The notes: a model not told the origin generated them from the sequence alone. Counted from the first letter of the stretch, positions 1 through 9,528 are shown. The stretch is 11,323 bases of DNA from Betaproteobacteria bacterium HGW-Betaproteobacteria-20 (GCA_002842195.1 PHCL01000012.1:1-11323), one strand, 5' to 3'. Numbers and translations: made by a program.

Positions 1-261
1 GCAGTTGCAGCTGCGGGTGGCGGTGCGGCACCTGCTGCGGCGGCTGAACAAACTGAATTTAGCGTAATTCTTTTAAGTGCAGGTGAGCAAAAGGTTAGCG
101 TAATTAAAGCTGTGCGTGAATTAACCGCATTAGGTTTGAAAGAAGCTAAAGACTTAGTTGATGGCGCACCTAAAGCAATTAAAGAAGGTGTAAACAAAGC
201 TGATGCTGACGCAGCTTTGAAAAAATTGATTGAGGCTGGTGCAACTGGCGAAATCAAATAA
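1..261 (+). CDS. rplL: 50S ribosomal protein L7/L12, C-terminal part (5' end outside window)
   Basis: The window opens in frame inside this gene and shows 86 codons before the TAA at 259-261. L7/L12 forms the flexible stalk of the 50S subunit that recruits and stimulates the translation GTPases (EF-Tu, EF-G, IF2, RF3). The first ~15 visible residues are the Ala/Gly-rich hinge ([15 protein letters not shown]). The globular factor-binding domain follows, with [27 protein letters not shown] and [14 protein letters not shown], which match the family closely. The protein is normally about 120-125 residues, so roughly 35-40 N-terminal codons, including the dimerisation domain, lie upstream. It is normally the last gene before rpoB in the rplKAJL-rpoBC cluster, as here. 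Identity is very secure; only the start is unseen. Confidence 0.97.
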   Translation, partial: AVAAAGGGAAPAAAAEQTEFSVILLSAGEQKVSVIKAVRELTALGLKEAKDLVDGAPKAIKEGVNKADADAALKKLIEAGATGEIK

Positions 262-284
262 TTCACTTGTGAATTGATGGTTCT

Positions 285-308
285 AGGCTGACGGGAGACC
301 GTCAGCCT
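285..308 (+). terminator. Hairpin in the rplL-rpoB spacer, candidate attenuator
   Basis: A perfect 10-bp stem (AGGCTGACGG at 285-294 pairing with CCGTCAGCCT at 299-308) is closed by a GAGA tetraloop of the GNRA type, 23 bases after the rplL stop. The downstream bases are TCGCCGTTTATA, so there is no clean T-tract and a full intrinsic terminator is unlikely. E. coli has a partially terminating attenuator between rplL and rpoB that sets the higher output of ribosomal proteins over polymerase subunits. The position fits that role, but partial termination here is inferred. An RNA-stability or processing hairpin is the alternative. Confidence 0.6.
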
Positions 309-330
309 TCGCCGTTTATAGCGACGCAAT

Positions 331-350
331 AAATGTAACGAAATGTAATG
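331..350 (+). repeat. Tandem 10-bp repeat in the rplL-rpoB spacer
   Basis: AAATGTAACG (331-340) is followed directly by AAATGTAATG (341-350), nine of ten bases identical. A looser third copy of the core (AATTGTAA) lies at 356-363. The purpose is unknown. Short tandem motifs at about one helical turn can be protein-binding sites, but in an AT-rich spacer replication slippage is an equally simple explanation. Confidence 0.5.
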
Positions 351-377
351 CGATGAATTGTAATTCAAGATCGCATT
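347..377 (+). promoter_or_regulatory. Compound hairpin upstream of rpoB, possible processing or attenuation site
   Basis: AATGCGAT (347-354) is perfectly complementary to ATCGCATT (370-377). Inside it, GAAT (355-358) pairs with ATTC (363-366) around a TGTA loop, leaving a three-base AAG bulge (367-369). The RNA could form an 8+4 bp stacked stem. It is followed by T-rich DNA (TATTTAAATTTTT, 378-390), not a continuous T-run. In E. coli an RNase III processing site lies in this same spacer, so an RNase III target or a second weak attenuator are the two main readings. Both are inference. Confidence 0.4.
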
Positions 378-486
378 TATTTAAATTTTTAACACATGAA
401 GTTAGAAATAAAAGTGCTTACCAGTTTATAAAATAGATTTTTATAGCGAGCATTTTAATTTCTGCCCTCAAACCTTAGGAGATGCA

Positions 487-3400
487 ATGAGCTATTCCTT
501 TACCGAAAAAAAACGCCTTCGTAAAAGTTTTGCCAAACGCGAAAGTGTCCAGGAAATTCCTTATTTACTGGCAATGCAATTAGAATCTTATGCTGCCTTT
601 TTGCAAGCTAATACACCTGCTGACAAGCGCACTGAAGACGGTTTACAGTCTACTTTTGCTTCTATTTTCCCTATCGTCAGTCACTCAGGTAATGCCCGTT
701 TAGATTACGTAAGCTATCAGCTTGGCGCTGAGCCATTTGATGTGAAAGAGTGTCAGCAGCGTGGTTTAACTTTTGCCGCACCATTACGTGTAAAAGTTCG
801 TTTGACCATCATGGATAAAGAGGCTTCTAAGCCAACGGTAAAAGAAGTGAAGGAGCAAGAAGTGTATATGGGCGAGCTCCCGCTCATGACTGAAAATGGC
901 TCATTTGTGATTAACGGTACTGAGCGCGTAATTGTTTCGCAATTACATCGTAGCCCAGGCGTATTCTTTGAACATGACCGTGGAAAAACGCACTCTTCAG
1001 GTAAATTGCTGTTCTCGGCACGTATTATTCCTTATCGCGGCTCATGGCTGGACTTTGAGTTTGACCCTAAAGATTACTTATATTTCCGTATTGATCGCCG
1101 TCGCAAAATGCCGGTCACTATTTTGCTTAAGGCGCTGGGTTATACGCCAGAGCAAATTATTGCTACATTCTTTGATTTTGATACATTCCATGTGAGCGCG
1201 AAGGGTATTGAATTTACAGTTGTGCCAGACCGTTTGCGCGGTGAAGTGGCTAAATTCGACATCGTAGCTAAAAATGGCGAAGTGTTGGTGGCTAAAGATA
1301 AGCGCATTACGGTTAAGCATATTCGTGAAATGGAAAAAGCTGGTGTGAGCAAAATTGCCGTACCACAGGATTTTATTCTAGGTCGTGCAATTGCAAACAA
1401 TATTGTTGATCAGGAAACCGGTGAAGTGGTAGCCAATGCCAATGATGAAATTACAGAAGCATTGTTGGAAAAACTAATTGAAGCTAACATCAAGCAAATT
1501 AGTACGCTTTACTCAAATGATTTAGACCATGGTGATTATATTTCACAAACCTTACGTATTGATGAAATTCCTGACCAATACAGCGCGCGCGTGGCTATTT
1601 ACCGCATGATGCGTCCTGGTGAACCGCCAACTGAAGATTCAGTAGAAGCGTTGTTCCAAGGCTTGTTCTTCAACGAAGATCGTTACGATTTGTCACGCGT
1701 AGGCCGCATGAAGTTTAATCGACGTGCATTCCCAGTTAAAGCGGAAGAGCGTCAGTCAAACTGGATGCGTAGGTTTTATGAAGAAAAAGGCCCTCGCGGT
1801 GCAGAGGGTGCTTACATTCTTTCAAACGACGACATTCTTGCTGTTATAGGTGTATTGCTAGAGTTGCGCAATGGTCGTGGTGAAATTGATGACATTGATC
1901 ACTTGGGTAATCGTCGTATCAGATCAGTCGGTGAGTTGGCTGAAAATCAATTCCGTACTGGTTTGGTTCGTGTGGAACGCGCTGTAAAAGAGCGTTTATC
2001 TCAAGCCGAGTCAGACAATTTGATGCCACATGATTTAATCAATGCGAAGCCTGTTTCTAGCGCAATTCGTGAATTCTTTGGCTCGAGCCAATTGTCACAA
2101 TTTATGGATCAAACCAACCCATTGTCTGAAATTACGCATAAACGCCGTATTTCTGCATTAGGTCCAGGCGGCTTAACGCGTGAACGTGCAGGTTTTGAAG
2201 TGCGTGACGTACACTCAACTCATTACGGTCGTATGTGTCCAATTGAAACGCCGGAAGGCCCAAACATTGGTTTGATTAACTCTCTAGCATTGTATGCACG
2301 CACCAATGAGTATGGCTTCTTAGAAACGCCATACCGTCGTGTTGAGGGCAATAAAGTCTCTAGCACTATTGACTATCTTTCGGCAATTGAAGAAAGCCAG
2401 TACATGATTGCGCAAGCAAATACGGACTTAGATGCTAAAAATATGTTTGTTGAAGACCTTATTTCATCACGTCATCACAACGAATTTACCATGACACAAC
2501 CTGAACGCGTGCAATATATGGACGTTGCGCCAGGTCAGATTGTATCTGTTGCGGCTTCGTTGATTCCATTCTTGGAACACGATGACGCTAACCGTGCATT
2601 GATGGGTGCTAATATGCAACGTCAAGCAGTACCTTGTTTACGTGCTGAAAAAGCCGTAGTTGGCACTGGCATTGAACGTACAGTAGCTGTTGACTCTGGT
2701 ACAACTGTACAAGCGCGTCGTGGCGGTGTTGTTGACTACGTTGATTCTGGCCGTATTGTAGTTCGTGTAAACGATGATGAGGCTAAAGATGGTGAAGTCG
2801 GCGTTGATATTTATAACCTTACTAAATACACACGTTCTAACCAAAATACCAATATTAACCAACGTCCATTAGTGCGTGTAGGCGATAAATTGGCACGTGG
2901 CGATGTGATTGCCGATGGTGCATCTACAGACATGGGTGAGTTAGCACTTGGCCAAAATATGTTGGTAGGCTTTATGCCTTGGAATGGTTACAACTATGAG
3001 GATTCAATTCTTATCTCTGAGCGTGTTGTATCTGACGATCGCTATACTTCAATTCACATTGAAGAGCTAACAGTTGTTGCGCGTGATACTAAACTTGGTG
3101 CAGAAGAAATCACCCAGGATATTTCAAACCTAAGCGAGCGCATGTTAGGTCGTTTAGATGAAGTTGGTATTATTTACATCGGTGCAGACGTTGAAGCCGG
3201 CGATGTACTGGTAGGTAAAGTGACGCCAAAAGGCGAAACACAACTTACACCAGAAGAGAAATTGCTTCGTGCGATTTTTGGTGAAAAAGCGTCTGATGTT
3301 AAAGATACTTCGCTGCGCGTGCCATCAGGCATGAGTGGTACAGTCATCGACGTGCAAGTGTTTACGCGTGAAGGTTTAGAGCGTGATCCACGTGCGCAAC

Positions 3401-4659
3401 AAATTATTGATGATCAATTAGCGCATTATAAAACCGACCTAGCTGACCAAATGCGTATCGTTGAAGATGATGCTTTTGGTCGTATTCGCCGTTTAATTGA
3501 AGGCAAGACCGCTACTGGCGGCCCAAATAAGCTGAAAAAAGGCGACACTTTGTCAGCTGAATACTTGGCTTCAGTAGGTCGTTATGACTGGTTTGATATT
3601 CGCTTAACTGACGAAGATACCGCGCGACAATTAGAGCAGTTGAAAGATAGTTTGGCGCAGGCGCGCGTTGCGTTTGATAGCAAGTTTGAAGAGAAAAAAC
3701 GTAAATTGACACAAGGCGATGAGTTGCCTGCTGGTGTGCAAAAAATGGTTAAAGTGTATTTAGCTGTTAAGCGCCGTATCCAACCAGGTGACAAAATGGC
3801 GGGTCGTCATGGTAACAAAGGCGTTATTTCAAAAATCTGTCCGGTAGAGGATATGCCGCACATGGCAGATGGTACGCCGATGGACATCGTATTGAACCCG
3901 CTAGGTGTTCCGTCACGGATGAACATTGGTCAGATTTTAGAGACTCACTTAGGCTGGGCTGCCAAGGGCTTGGGTCATCGCATTGATGAAATGTTACAGG
4001 CTGAAGTAAAGGTTGCTGAAATTCGTAAATTCCTTGAACAAATTTACAATGACAGCACAGGCAAAAAAGAAGACATTAAATCATTCAGCGATGCTGAAGT
4101 GTTAGAGCTTGCTAAAAACTTAAAAGATGGTGTGCCATTTGCGACCCCAGTATTTGATGGTGCTGCAGAGTCTGATATTAAAGCCATGCTAGATTTGGCC
4201 TTCCCAGATGATGATGCCCGTACAAAACAATTGCAGTTCTCTGCTGGTAAAACGCAAGTTAAATTGTTTGATGGTCGTACAGGTGATGCATTTGAGCGTC
4301 CTGTCACTGTTGGTTACATGCATGTATTGAAATTGCATCACTTGGTTGATGACAAAATGCATGCACGTTCAACGGGTCCGTATTCATTGGTTACACAACA
4401 GCCATTGGGCGGTAAAGCACAATTTGGTGGGCAGCGTTTCGGTGAGATGGAGGTCTGGGCACTAGAAGCTTATGGTGCTTCATATACATTGCAAGAAATG
4501 CTGACAGTTAAATCTGATGATGTCACAGGCCGTACTAAAGTATATGAAAATATCGTCAAGGGTGAACACAAAATCGATGCAGGCATGCCTGAATCATTCA
4601 ACGTGTTAGTGAAAGAAATTCGTTCACTTGCTATCGACATTGACCTAGACAGAAACTAA
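487..4659 (+). CDS. rpoB: DNA-directed RNA polymerase subunit beta
   Basis: RpoB (1390 residues) forms one jaw of the RNA polymerase active-site cleft and binds the nascent RNA and rifampicin. The start ATG follows a good Shine-Dalgarno, AGGAGA at 477-482. Visible landmarks in order: N-terminal [13 protein letters not shown]; the protrusion and lobe with [20 protein letters not shown] at 406-411; the rifampicin pocket at about 531-558 ([29 protein letters not shown]); NYEDS with acidic E838/D839; [12 protein letters not shown] at 1101-1112 with the catalytic-site lysines K1103 and K1111; and the C-terminal clamp [18 protein letters not shown]. Residue offsets from E. coli are +25 at the rifampicin pocket and +38 at the lysine motif. 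The extra length comes partly from an insertion at about 413-443 that other betaproteobacteria also carry. The rifampicin contacts Q538, D541, H551, R554 and S556 all have the sensitive-type residue. The frame is intact, and rpoC follows after 10 bp. Identity is certain. Confidence 0.99.
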   Translation: MSYSFTEKKRLRKSFAKRESVQEIPYLLAMQLESYAAFLQANTPADKRTEDGLQSTFASIFPIVSHSGNARLDYVSYQLGAEPFDVKECQQRGLTFAAPLRVKVRLTIMDKEASKPTVKEVKEQEVYMGELPLMTENGSFVINGTERVIVSQLHRSPGVFFEHDRGKTHSSGKLLFSARIIPYRGSWLDFEFDPKDYLYFRIDRRRKMPVTILLKALGYTPEQIIATFFDFDTFHVSAKGIEFTVVPDRLRGEVAKFDIVAKNGEVLVAKDKRITVKHIREMEKAGVSKIAVPQDFILGRAIANNIVDQETGEVVANANDEITEALLEKLIEANIKQISTLYSNDLDHGDYISQTLRIDEIPDQYSARVAIYRMMRPGEPPTEDSVEALFQGLFFNEDRYDLSRVGRMKFNRRAFPVKAEERQSNWMRRFYEEKGPRGAEGAYILSNDDILAVIGVLLELRNGRGEIDDIDHLGNRRIRSVGELAENQFRTGLVRVERAVKERLSQAESDNLMPHDLINAKPVSSAIREFFGSSQLSQFMDQTNPLSEITHKRRISALGPGGLTRERAGFEVRDVHSTHYGRMCPIETPEGPNIGLINSLALYARTNEYGFLETPYRRVEGNKVSSTIDYLSAIEESQYMIAQANTDLDAKNMFVEDLISSRHHNEFTMTQPERVQYMDVAPGQIVSVAASLIPFLEHDDANRALMGANMQRQAVPCLRAEKAVVGTGIERTVAVDSGTTVQARRGGVVDYVDSGRIVVRVNDDEAKDGEVGVDIYNLTKYTRSNQNTNINQRPLVRVGDKLARGDVIADGASTDMGELALGQNMLVGFMPWNGYNYEDSILISERVVSDDRYTSIHIEELTVVARDTKLGAEEITQDISNLSERMLGRLDEVGIIYIGADVEAGDVLVGKVTPKGETQLTPEEKLLRAIFGEKASDVKDTSLRVPSGMSGTVIDVQVFTREGLERDPRAQQIIDDQLAHYKTDLADQMRIVEDDAFGRIRRLIEGKTATGGPNKLKKGDTLSAEYLASVGRYDWFDIRLTDEDTARQLEQLKDSLAQARVAFDSKFEEKKRKLTQGDELPAGVQKMVKVYLAVKRRIQPGDKMAGRHGNKGVISKICPVEDMPHMADGTPMDIVLNPLGVPSRMNIGQILETHLGWAAKGLGHRIDEMLQAEVKVAEIRKFLEQIYNDSTGKKEDIKSFSDAEVLELAKNLKDGVPFATPVFDGAAESDIKAMLDLAFPDDDARTKQLQFSAGKTQVKLFDGRTGDAFERPVTVGYMHVLKLHHLVDDKMHARSTGPYSLVTQQPLGGKAQFGGQRFGEMEVWALEAYGASYTLQEMLTVKSDDVTGRTKVYENIVKGEHKIDAGMPESFNVLVKEIRSLAIDIDLDRN

Positions 4660-4669
4660 GGAGACAAAT

Positions 4670-7600
4670 ATGAAAGCTCTATTAGACTTATTTAAACAGG
4701 TAACGCAAGAAGAAGAGTTCGATGCAATTAAGATTGCACTCGCTTCACCTGAAAAAATCCGTTCATGGTCATATGGCGAAGTTAAAAAGCCAGAAACTAT
4801 AAACTATCGTACATTTAAACCTGAACGTGATGGTTTATTTTGTGCCAAAATTTTTGGCCCTATAAAAGATTACGAATGTTTATGCGGTAAATATAAACGT
4901 CTTAAACATCGTGGCGTAATCTGCGAAAAATGTGGTGTCGAAGTCACTCTATCGAAAGTTCGTCGTGAGCGTATGGGTCATATTGACTTGGCATCACCAG
5001 TTGCACACATTTGGTTCTTAAAAAGCCTACCAAGCCGCTTAGGTATGGTTCTTGATATTGCATTGCGTGACATTGAGCGCGTATTGTATTTTGAAGCATT
5101 TATCGTGGTAGATCCTGGCATGACACCCCTCACGCGTGGCCAGCTCTTGACTGAAGACGACTACTTGGCAAAAGTAGAAGAATACGGTGATGAGTTTAAT
5201 GCGGTCATGGGTGCTGAGGCGGTGCGTGAGTTGTTACGTACGATGGATATTGAACGTGAAGTGGTTCAATTGCGTCAAGACCTAGGTGCAACGGGCTCTG
5301 AGGCAAAAATCAAGAAAATCGCTAAACGCTTAAAAGTATTAGAAGCCTTCCAAAAATCTGGCATTAAGCCAGAGTGGATGATTCTCGAAATCTTGCCAGT
5401 CTTGCCGCCGGAATTACGCCCATTAGTGCCGCTGGATGGCGGTCGTTTTGCGACTTCAGACTTGAACGATTTATATCGCCGCGTGATTAACCGTAACAAC
5501 CGTTTAAAACGTTTGTTAGAGTTGAAAGCGCCAGAAATCATCGTGCGTAATGAAAAGCGCATGTTGCAGGAAGCTGTGGACTCGTTATTGGATAATGGTC
5601 GTCGCGGTAAAGTGATGACGGGTGCGAACAAGCGCCCATTGAAATCACTTGCTGACATGATTAAAGGTAAAGGCGGCCGATTCCGTCAGAACTTGCTTGG
5701 TAAGCGTGTGGATTACTCCGGTCGTTCAGTGATTGTGGTTGGTCCGCAACTGAAATTGCATCAATGTGGTTTGCCGAAAAAAATGGCTTTGGAATTATTA
5801 AAACCATTTATTTTCCATAAATTGGAAGTGTTGGGCATTGCTACAACAATTAAAGCTGCGAAGAAAAAAGTTGAAGAAGAAGGACCGGAAGTTTGGGATA
5901 TTCTTGAAGACGTAATCCGCGAGCATCCAGTATTGCTTAACCGTGCACCTACATTGCATCGTTTAGGTATTCAGGCGTTTGAGCCTATCTTAATTGAAGG
6001 TAAAGCTATTCAATTACATCCATTGGTCTGCGCGGCATTCAATGCCGACTTTGATGGTGACCAAATGGCTGTTCACGTTCCATTGTCGCTAGAAGCGCAA
6101 ATGGAAGCACGTACATTGATGTTGGCCTCTAATAATGTGCTGTCACCAGCTAACGGTGAGCCGATTATTGTGCCATCACAAGATATTGTGTTGGGCTTGT
6201 ACTACATGACGCGCGATAGAGTTGCTGCACGTGGAGAAGGTATGCGCTTTGCGGACGTGAAAGAAGTACAGCGTGTATTTGATCAAGGACTAATTGATAT
6301 TCACGCGAAAATTACCGTACGTATTAAAGAATACGAGTTGGATTTAGATGGCGTTAAAACTGAGAAAACTACACGTTACGATACGACCGTAGGTCGTGCA
6401 CTGTTGTCACAAATTCTGCCAGCAGGGTTAGCGTATAGTAATCTTGATAAGGCTTTGAAAAAGAAAGAAATTTCCAAGCTAATTAACGCCTCTTTCCGTA
6501 AAGTAGGTATCCGTGAAACGGTCATTTTTGCCGACAAGTTAAAGGATGCAGGCTACTCATACGCAACAAAAGCTGGTATTTCCATCAGTATTAACGATAT
6601 GTTGGTGCCAAAAGAGAAGGAAGCTTTGATTGCTTCCGCTGAGACTGAGGTCAGAGAGATTGAAGATCAGTATGTTTCAGGTCTGGTTACGCATGGTGAA
6701 CGCTACAATAAAGTGGTGGATATTTGGGGTCGCGCAAGTGATAAAGTTGCCGATGCTATGATGAAGCAACTTAAAGAAGAAGATGTATTAGATGCTGAGG
6801 GCAAACAAGTAAAAGACAAAGCAGGTAAAGTGCTTCGTCAGGAATCATTCAATGCTATTTATATGATGGCCGACTCAGGTGCGCGCGGATCTGCTGCACA
6901 GATTCGTCAGTTAGCTGGTATGCGAGGTTTGATGGCGAAGCCGGATGGATCTATTATTGAAACGCCGATTAAAGCGAATTTCCGTGATGGCTTGAATGTC
7001 CTGCAATACTTTATTTCAACACATGGCGCACGTAAAGGCTTGGCCGATACTGCATTAAAAACAGCGAACTCAGGATATTTAACTCGTCGCCTAGTGGATG
7101 TAACGCAAGATTTAGTGGTTACTGAGACTGATTGCGGCACTAGTGATGGTTTGGTTACAAAAGCCTTGGTAAAAGGTGGTGAAGTAATTGAGCCGTTACA
7201 CGATCGTATTTTGGGTCGTACAGCCGCGCTAGATGTGATTAACACTGAAACACAGCTAGTAGTTTATCCGGCAGGTACGTTATTGGGTGAAGATGAAGTT
7301 GAGCATATTGACGCACTTGGTATAGATGAGGTAAAAGTGCGCACAGCACTGACTTGTGATACCCGTTATGGGATTTGCGCAAAATGTTATGGCCGCGACT
7401 TAGGCCGCGGCAAACTGATTAGTATGGGTGAAGCTGTTGGCGTGATTGCGGCACAATCTATTGGTGAGCCTGGTACGCAGTTAACCATGCGTACCTTCCA
7501 CATTGGTGGTGCAGCATCGCGTGCAGCGTCAGTATCGCAAGTTGAGGGTAAGTCTAATGGTGTGTTGAATTTCACCTCTACCATGCGTTATGTAACGAAT

Positions 7601-8926
7601 GCGCGTAACGAACAAGTAGTGATTTCACGTAATGGGGAAGTCATCATTGCTGATGAAAATGGCCGTGAGCGCGAGCGTCACAAAGTACCATATGGCGCTA
7701 CACTGCAAATTAGCGATGGTAAGCCAGTTAAAGCTGGTCAAGCGATTGCAACATGGGATCCACACACCCGTCCAATTATTACTGAATACGCGGGTCAAAT
7801 TAAATTTGAAAATGTGGAAGAAGGTATTACCGTTGCGAAGCAAATTGATGATGTAACTGGCTTGTCATCACTGGTGGTGATTGATCCTAAACAGCGTGCC
7901 GGACAAACTAAAGGCTTACGCCCACAAGTTAAACTACTGGACGCCAATGGCGTTGAAGTTAAAATTACTGGAAGCGAACAATCAGTCAATACTACATTCC
8001 AATTGGGTTGCATTATTACTGTTAAAGATGGGCAGGAAGTGGGTGTAGGTGAAGTTGTCGCTCGTATCCCACAAGAGTCATCTAAAACACGTGATATTAC
8101 CGGTGGTTTACCACGTGTAGCAGAGTTGTTTGAAGCGCGATCACCAAAAGATGCAGGTATGCTTGCTGAGGTGACCGGCACGGTGTCATTCGGTAAAGAT
8201 ACCAAAGGTAAGCAGCGCCTAGTGATTACCGATTTAGATGGTATCACTAACGAATTCTTGATACCTAAAGATAAGCACGTAACTGCACATGATGGCCAAG
8301 TAGTGACTAAGGGTGAAACTATTGTAGACGGACCAGCGGAGCCGCAGGATATCTTGCGTTTACAAGGTCGTGAGGCATTGGCTCGCTACATTATTGACGA
8401 AGTGCAAGATGTGTATCGATTGCAAGGCGTTAAAATCAATGACAAGCATATTGAAGTAATTGTGCGTCAAATGTTGCGACGTGTACGTGTAACAGATGCT
8501 GGTGATACAAGCTTTATTATGGGTGAACAAGTTGAGCGCGCTGATTTATTATCTAAAAATGAAGCGGTAATTGCGTTAAATCAACGCCCAGCTGAGTTTG
8601 AGTATGTATTACTTGGTATTACTAAAGCGTCATTGTCGACAGATTCATTTATCTCGGCGGCATCGTTCCAGGAAACAACGCGCGTGTTAACCGAGGCAGC
8701 TATTTTAGGTAAACGTGATGAGCTACGCGGCTTGAAAGAAAATGTCATTGTGGGACGCTTGATTCCAGCAGGCACTGGCTTGGCATATCATGATGCGCGT
8801 AAGCGTGCAGCGATTGCTGGCGGTGTTCCAGCTAAAGAAATCCCAGCTGAAGCATTGTTTTTAACAGAAGAGGAAGCGGTAGCAGAAGTTGGCGGTGGGA
8901 TAGTCGGCGAGGTCGCAGCTGAATAA
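4670..8926 (+). CDS. rpoC: DNA-directed RNA polymerase subunit beta'
   Basis: RpoC (1418 residues) carries the catalytic magnesium site of RNA polymerase. Its Shine-Dalgarno, TAAGGAG at 4657-4663, includes the rpoB stop codon, so the two genes are co-transcribed and probably translationally coupled. The N-terminal zinc-binding domain has C70, C72, C85 and C88 ([21 protein letters not shown]). The absolutely conserved NADFDGDQM is at 458-466, with Mg-binding D460, D462 and D464, the same numbers as in E. coli. The second zinc site has C822, C896, C903 and C906. The trigger-loop region has M940, R941 and H944 ([11 protein letters not shown]), followed by the large proteobacterial SI3 insertion, recognisable by [16 protein letters not shown] and [31 protein letters not shown] and [17 protein letters not shown] mark the conserved C-terminal end. 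A tail of about 40 residues (from about 1377) rich in Ala, Glu and Gly follows. The frame is intact and identity is certain. Confidence 0.99.
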   Translation: MKALLDLFKQVTQEEEFDAIKIALASPEKIRSWSYGEVKKPETINYRTFKPERDGLFCAKIFGPIKDYECLCGKYKRLKHRGVICEKCGVEVTLSKVRRERMGHIDLASPVAHIWFLKSLPSRLGMVLDIALRDIERVLYFEAFIVVDPGMTPLTRGQLLTEDDYLAKVEEYGDEFNAVMGAEAVRELLRTMDIEREVVQLRQDLGATGSEAKIKKIAKRLKVLEAFQKSGIKPEWMILEILPVLPPELRPLVPLDGGRFATSDLNDLYRRVINRNNRLKRLLELKAPEIIVRNEKRMLQEAVDSLLDNGRRGKVMTGANKRPLKSLADMIKGKGGRFRQNLLGKRVDYSGRSVIVVGPQLKLHQCGLPKKMALELLKPFIFHKLEVLGIATTIKAAKKKVEEEGPEVWDILEDVIREHPVLLNRAPTLHRLGIQAFEPILIEGKAIQLHPLVCAAFNADFDGDQMAVHVPLSLEAQMEARTLMLASNNVLSPANGEPIIVPSQDIVLGLYYMTRDRVAARGEGMRFADVKEVQRVFDQGLIDIHAKITVRIKEYELDLDGVKTEKTTRYDTTVGRALLSQILPAGLAYSNLDKALKKKEISKLINASFRKVGIRETVIFADKLKDAGYSYATKAGISISINDMLVPKEKEALIASAETEVREIEDQYVSGLVTHGERYNKVVDIWGRASDKVADAMMKQLKEEDVLDAEGKQVKDKAGKVLRQESFNAIYMMADSGARGSAAQIRQLAGMRGLMAKPDGSIIETPIKANFRDGLNVLQYFISTHGARKGLADTALKTANSGYLTRRLVDVTQDLVVTETDCGTSDGLVTKALVKGGEVIEPLHDRILGRTAALDVINTETQLVVYPAGTLLGEDEVEHIDALGIDEVKVRTALTCDTRYGICAKCYGRDLGRGKLISMGEAVGVIAAQSIGEPGTQLTMRTFHIGGAASRAASVSQVEGKSNGVLNFTSTMRYVTNARNEQVVISRNGEVIIADENGRERERHKVPYGATLQISDGKPVKAGQAIATWDPHTRPIITEYAGQIKFENVEEGITVAKQIDDVTGLSSLVVIDPKQRAGQTKGLRPQVKLLDANGVEVKITGSEQSVNTTFQLGCIITVKDGQEVGVGEVVARIPQESSKTRDITGGLPRVAELFEARSPKDAGMLAEVTGTVSFGKDTKGKQRLVITDLDGITNEFLIPKDKHVTAHDGQVVTKGETIVDGPAEPQDILRLQGREALARYIIDEVQDVYRLQGVKINDKHIEVIVRQMLRRVRVTDAGDTSFIMGEQVERADLLSKNEAVIALNQRPAEFEYVLLGITKASLSTDSFISAASFQETTRVLTEAAILGKRDELRGLKENVIVGRLIPAGTGLAYHDARKRAAIAGGVPAKEIPAEALFLTEEEAVAEVGGGIVGEVAAE

Positions 8927-8943
8927 ATCAAATAATTTAAACC

Positions 8944-8972
8944 TTGACAATAAATGCAAGGCTAAATAGAAT
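8944..8972 (+). promoter_or_regulatory. Sigma70-type promoter for the str operon (rpsL-rpsG-fusA)
   Basis: A perfect -35 hexamer TTGACA (8944-8949) is separated by the optimal 17 bp from TAGAAT (8967-8972), which matches the -10 consensus TATAAT at five of six positions. The DNA just upstream (about 8920-8940, overlapping the rpoC stop) is A/T-rich with short A and T runs, as in an UP element. Transcription would start near 8979, leaving a leader of about 90 bases before rpsL. Near-consensus elements suit a strongly expressed ribosomal-protein operon, and the E. coli str operon also has its promoter before rpsL. The transcription start itself is inferred. Confidence 0.8.
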
Positions 8973-8981
8973 GCTTGGTTT

Positions 8982-9038
8982 TTCAGAATAGCTAAATTGT
9001 CAGTTGAAGACACGGGTTATTCTGGCTGTTTTTCTGAA
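8982..9038 (+). promoter_or_regulatory. Structured rpsL leader with two competing pairings
   Basis: The segment around 8982-8990 has two complementary partners downstream. CAGAATA (8984-8990) pairs with TATTCTG (9018-9024), and TTCAGAA (8982-8988) pairs with TTCTGAA (9032-9038). The two helices share bases and cannot form together. A small TGTC/GACA stem (8998-9001 with 9009-9012) can sit in the loop. The first helix is followed by GCTG and five Ts at 9029-9033, so it could act as a weak attenuator, or terminate rpoC readthrough. The stems are A/T-rich and long-looped, so stability is doubtful. Confidence 0.3.
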
Positions 9039-9068
9039 TTTAAGATTATTTATTAGAGGTTATAGGCA

Positions 9069-9455
9069 ATGCCAACCATCAATCAGTTAATACGCAAGCC
9101 ACGCGCTAAAGTGGTCACAAAAAGTAAAGTGCCGGCACTTGAGGCTTGCCCACAAAAGCGTGGTGTCTGCACTCGTGTTTACACTACTACACCAAAAAAG
9201 CCTAACTCAGCTTTGCGCAAGGTTGCAAAGGTGCGTTTAACCAATGGTTATGAAGTGATTAGTTATATCGGTGGCGAAGGTCATAACTTGCAGGAGCATA
9301 GTGTGGTATTGCTACGTGGTGGTCGTGTTAAAGATTTGCCGGGTGTTCGTTACCATATGGTGCGTGGTAGTTTAGATACGGCAGGTGTTAAAGACCGTAA
9401 GCAATCACGTTCCAAATACGGAGCTAAGCGTCCTAAAGAGGCTAAAGCAAAGTAG
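9069..9455 (+). CDS. rpsL: 30S ribosomal protein S12
   Basis: S12 (128 residues) sits at the 30S decoding centre and controls tRNA-selection accuracy. The Shine-Dalgarno AGAGGT (9055-9060) lies 8 bases before the ATG. The sequence is almost textbook: [53 protein letters not shown] and [14 protein letters not shown]43 and K88, the positions where substitutions give streptomycin resistance, are both the wild-type lysine, and P91 is also present. D89 is the residue that RimO methylthiolates in E. coli. The C-terminus ends KRPKEAKAK, four residues longer than the 124-residue E. coli protein. It is the first gene of the str operon, driven by the promoter at 8944-8972. Identity is certain. Confidence 0.99.
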   Translation: MPTINQLIRKPRAKVVTKSKVPALEACPQKRGVCTRVYTTTPKKPNSALRKVAKVRLTNGYEVISYIGGEGHNLQEHSVVLLRGGRVKDLPGVRYHMVRGSLDTAGVKDRKQSRSKYGAKRPKEAKAK

Positions 9456-9490
9456 TTTTAAAATTGTTAGTAGTTAATTTTAGTAAATAG

Positions 9491-9528
9491 CGGCTTTCCG
9501 GAAGCCTTGCTCGTGCAGTTGCTAGCAA
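9491..9528 (+). promoter_or_regulatory. Paired hairpins in the rpsL-rpsG spacer, candidate S7 autoregulatory site
   Basis: Two adjacent small stems can form in this 97-bp spacer. GGCTT (9492-9496) pairs with AAGCC (9502-9506), and TTGCT (9507-9511) pairs with AGCAA (9524-9528), directly abutting. The palindrome TGCTAGCA (9520-9527) overlaps the second stem. In E. coli, free S7 binds the rpsL-rpsG intergenic mRNA of similar length and represses its own translation. The similar position, spacer length and weak rpsG ribosome binding site make this a good candidate for the equivalent element. I could not align it to the E. coli site, so the assignment is inferred. Confidence 0.4.

Noticed and set aside
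418..447. Possible promoter TTACCA-18-TATAGC, and a TATAAA at 427-432, upstream of rpoB
   Set aside because: Both hexamers of the pair match at only four of six positions, and the TATAAA has no -35 at a suitable distance and no extended -10. AT-rich spacers produce such matches by chance.
482..484. ATG five bases upstream of the rpoB start
   Set aside because: It is out of frame with rpoB and sits within the Shine-Dalgarno; the ATG at 487 gives the conserved N-terminus.
932..1195. Open frame of 87 codons on the + strand inside rpoB
   Set aside because: It lies in another frame of a highly conserved gene, has no plausible ribosome binding site or recognisable protein, and is best read as a shadow.
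7795..8247. Open frame of 150 codons on the - strand inside rpoC, and similar antisense frames at 5275-5658 and 6907-7245
   Set aside because: These are serine/proline/threonine-rich translations typical of the reverse strand of conserved genes. None resembles a known family or has independent signals.
8942..8961. CCTTG/CAAGG inverted repeat as an rpoC terminator
   Set aside because: The stem has only five pairs with a ten-base loop and no T-run, and it overlaps the str promoter, whose elements explain the sequence better.
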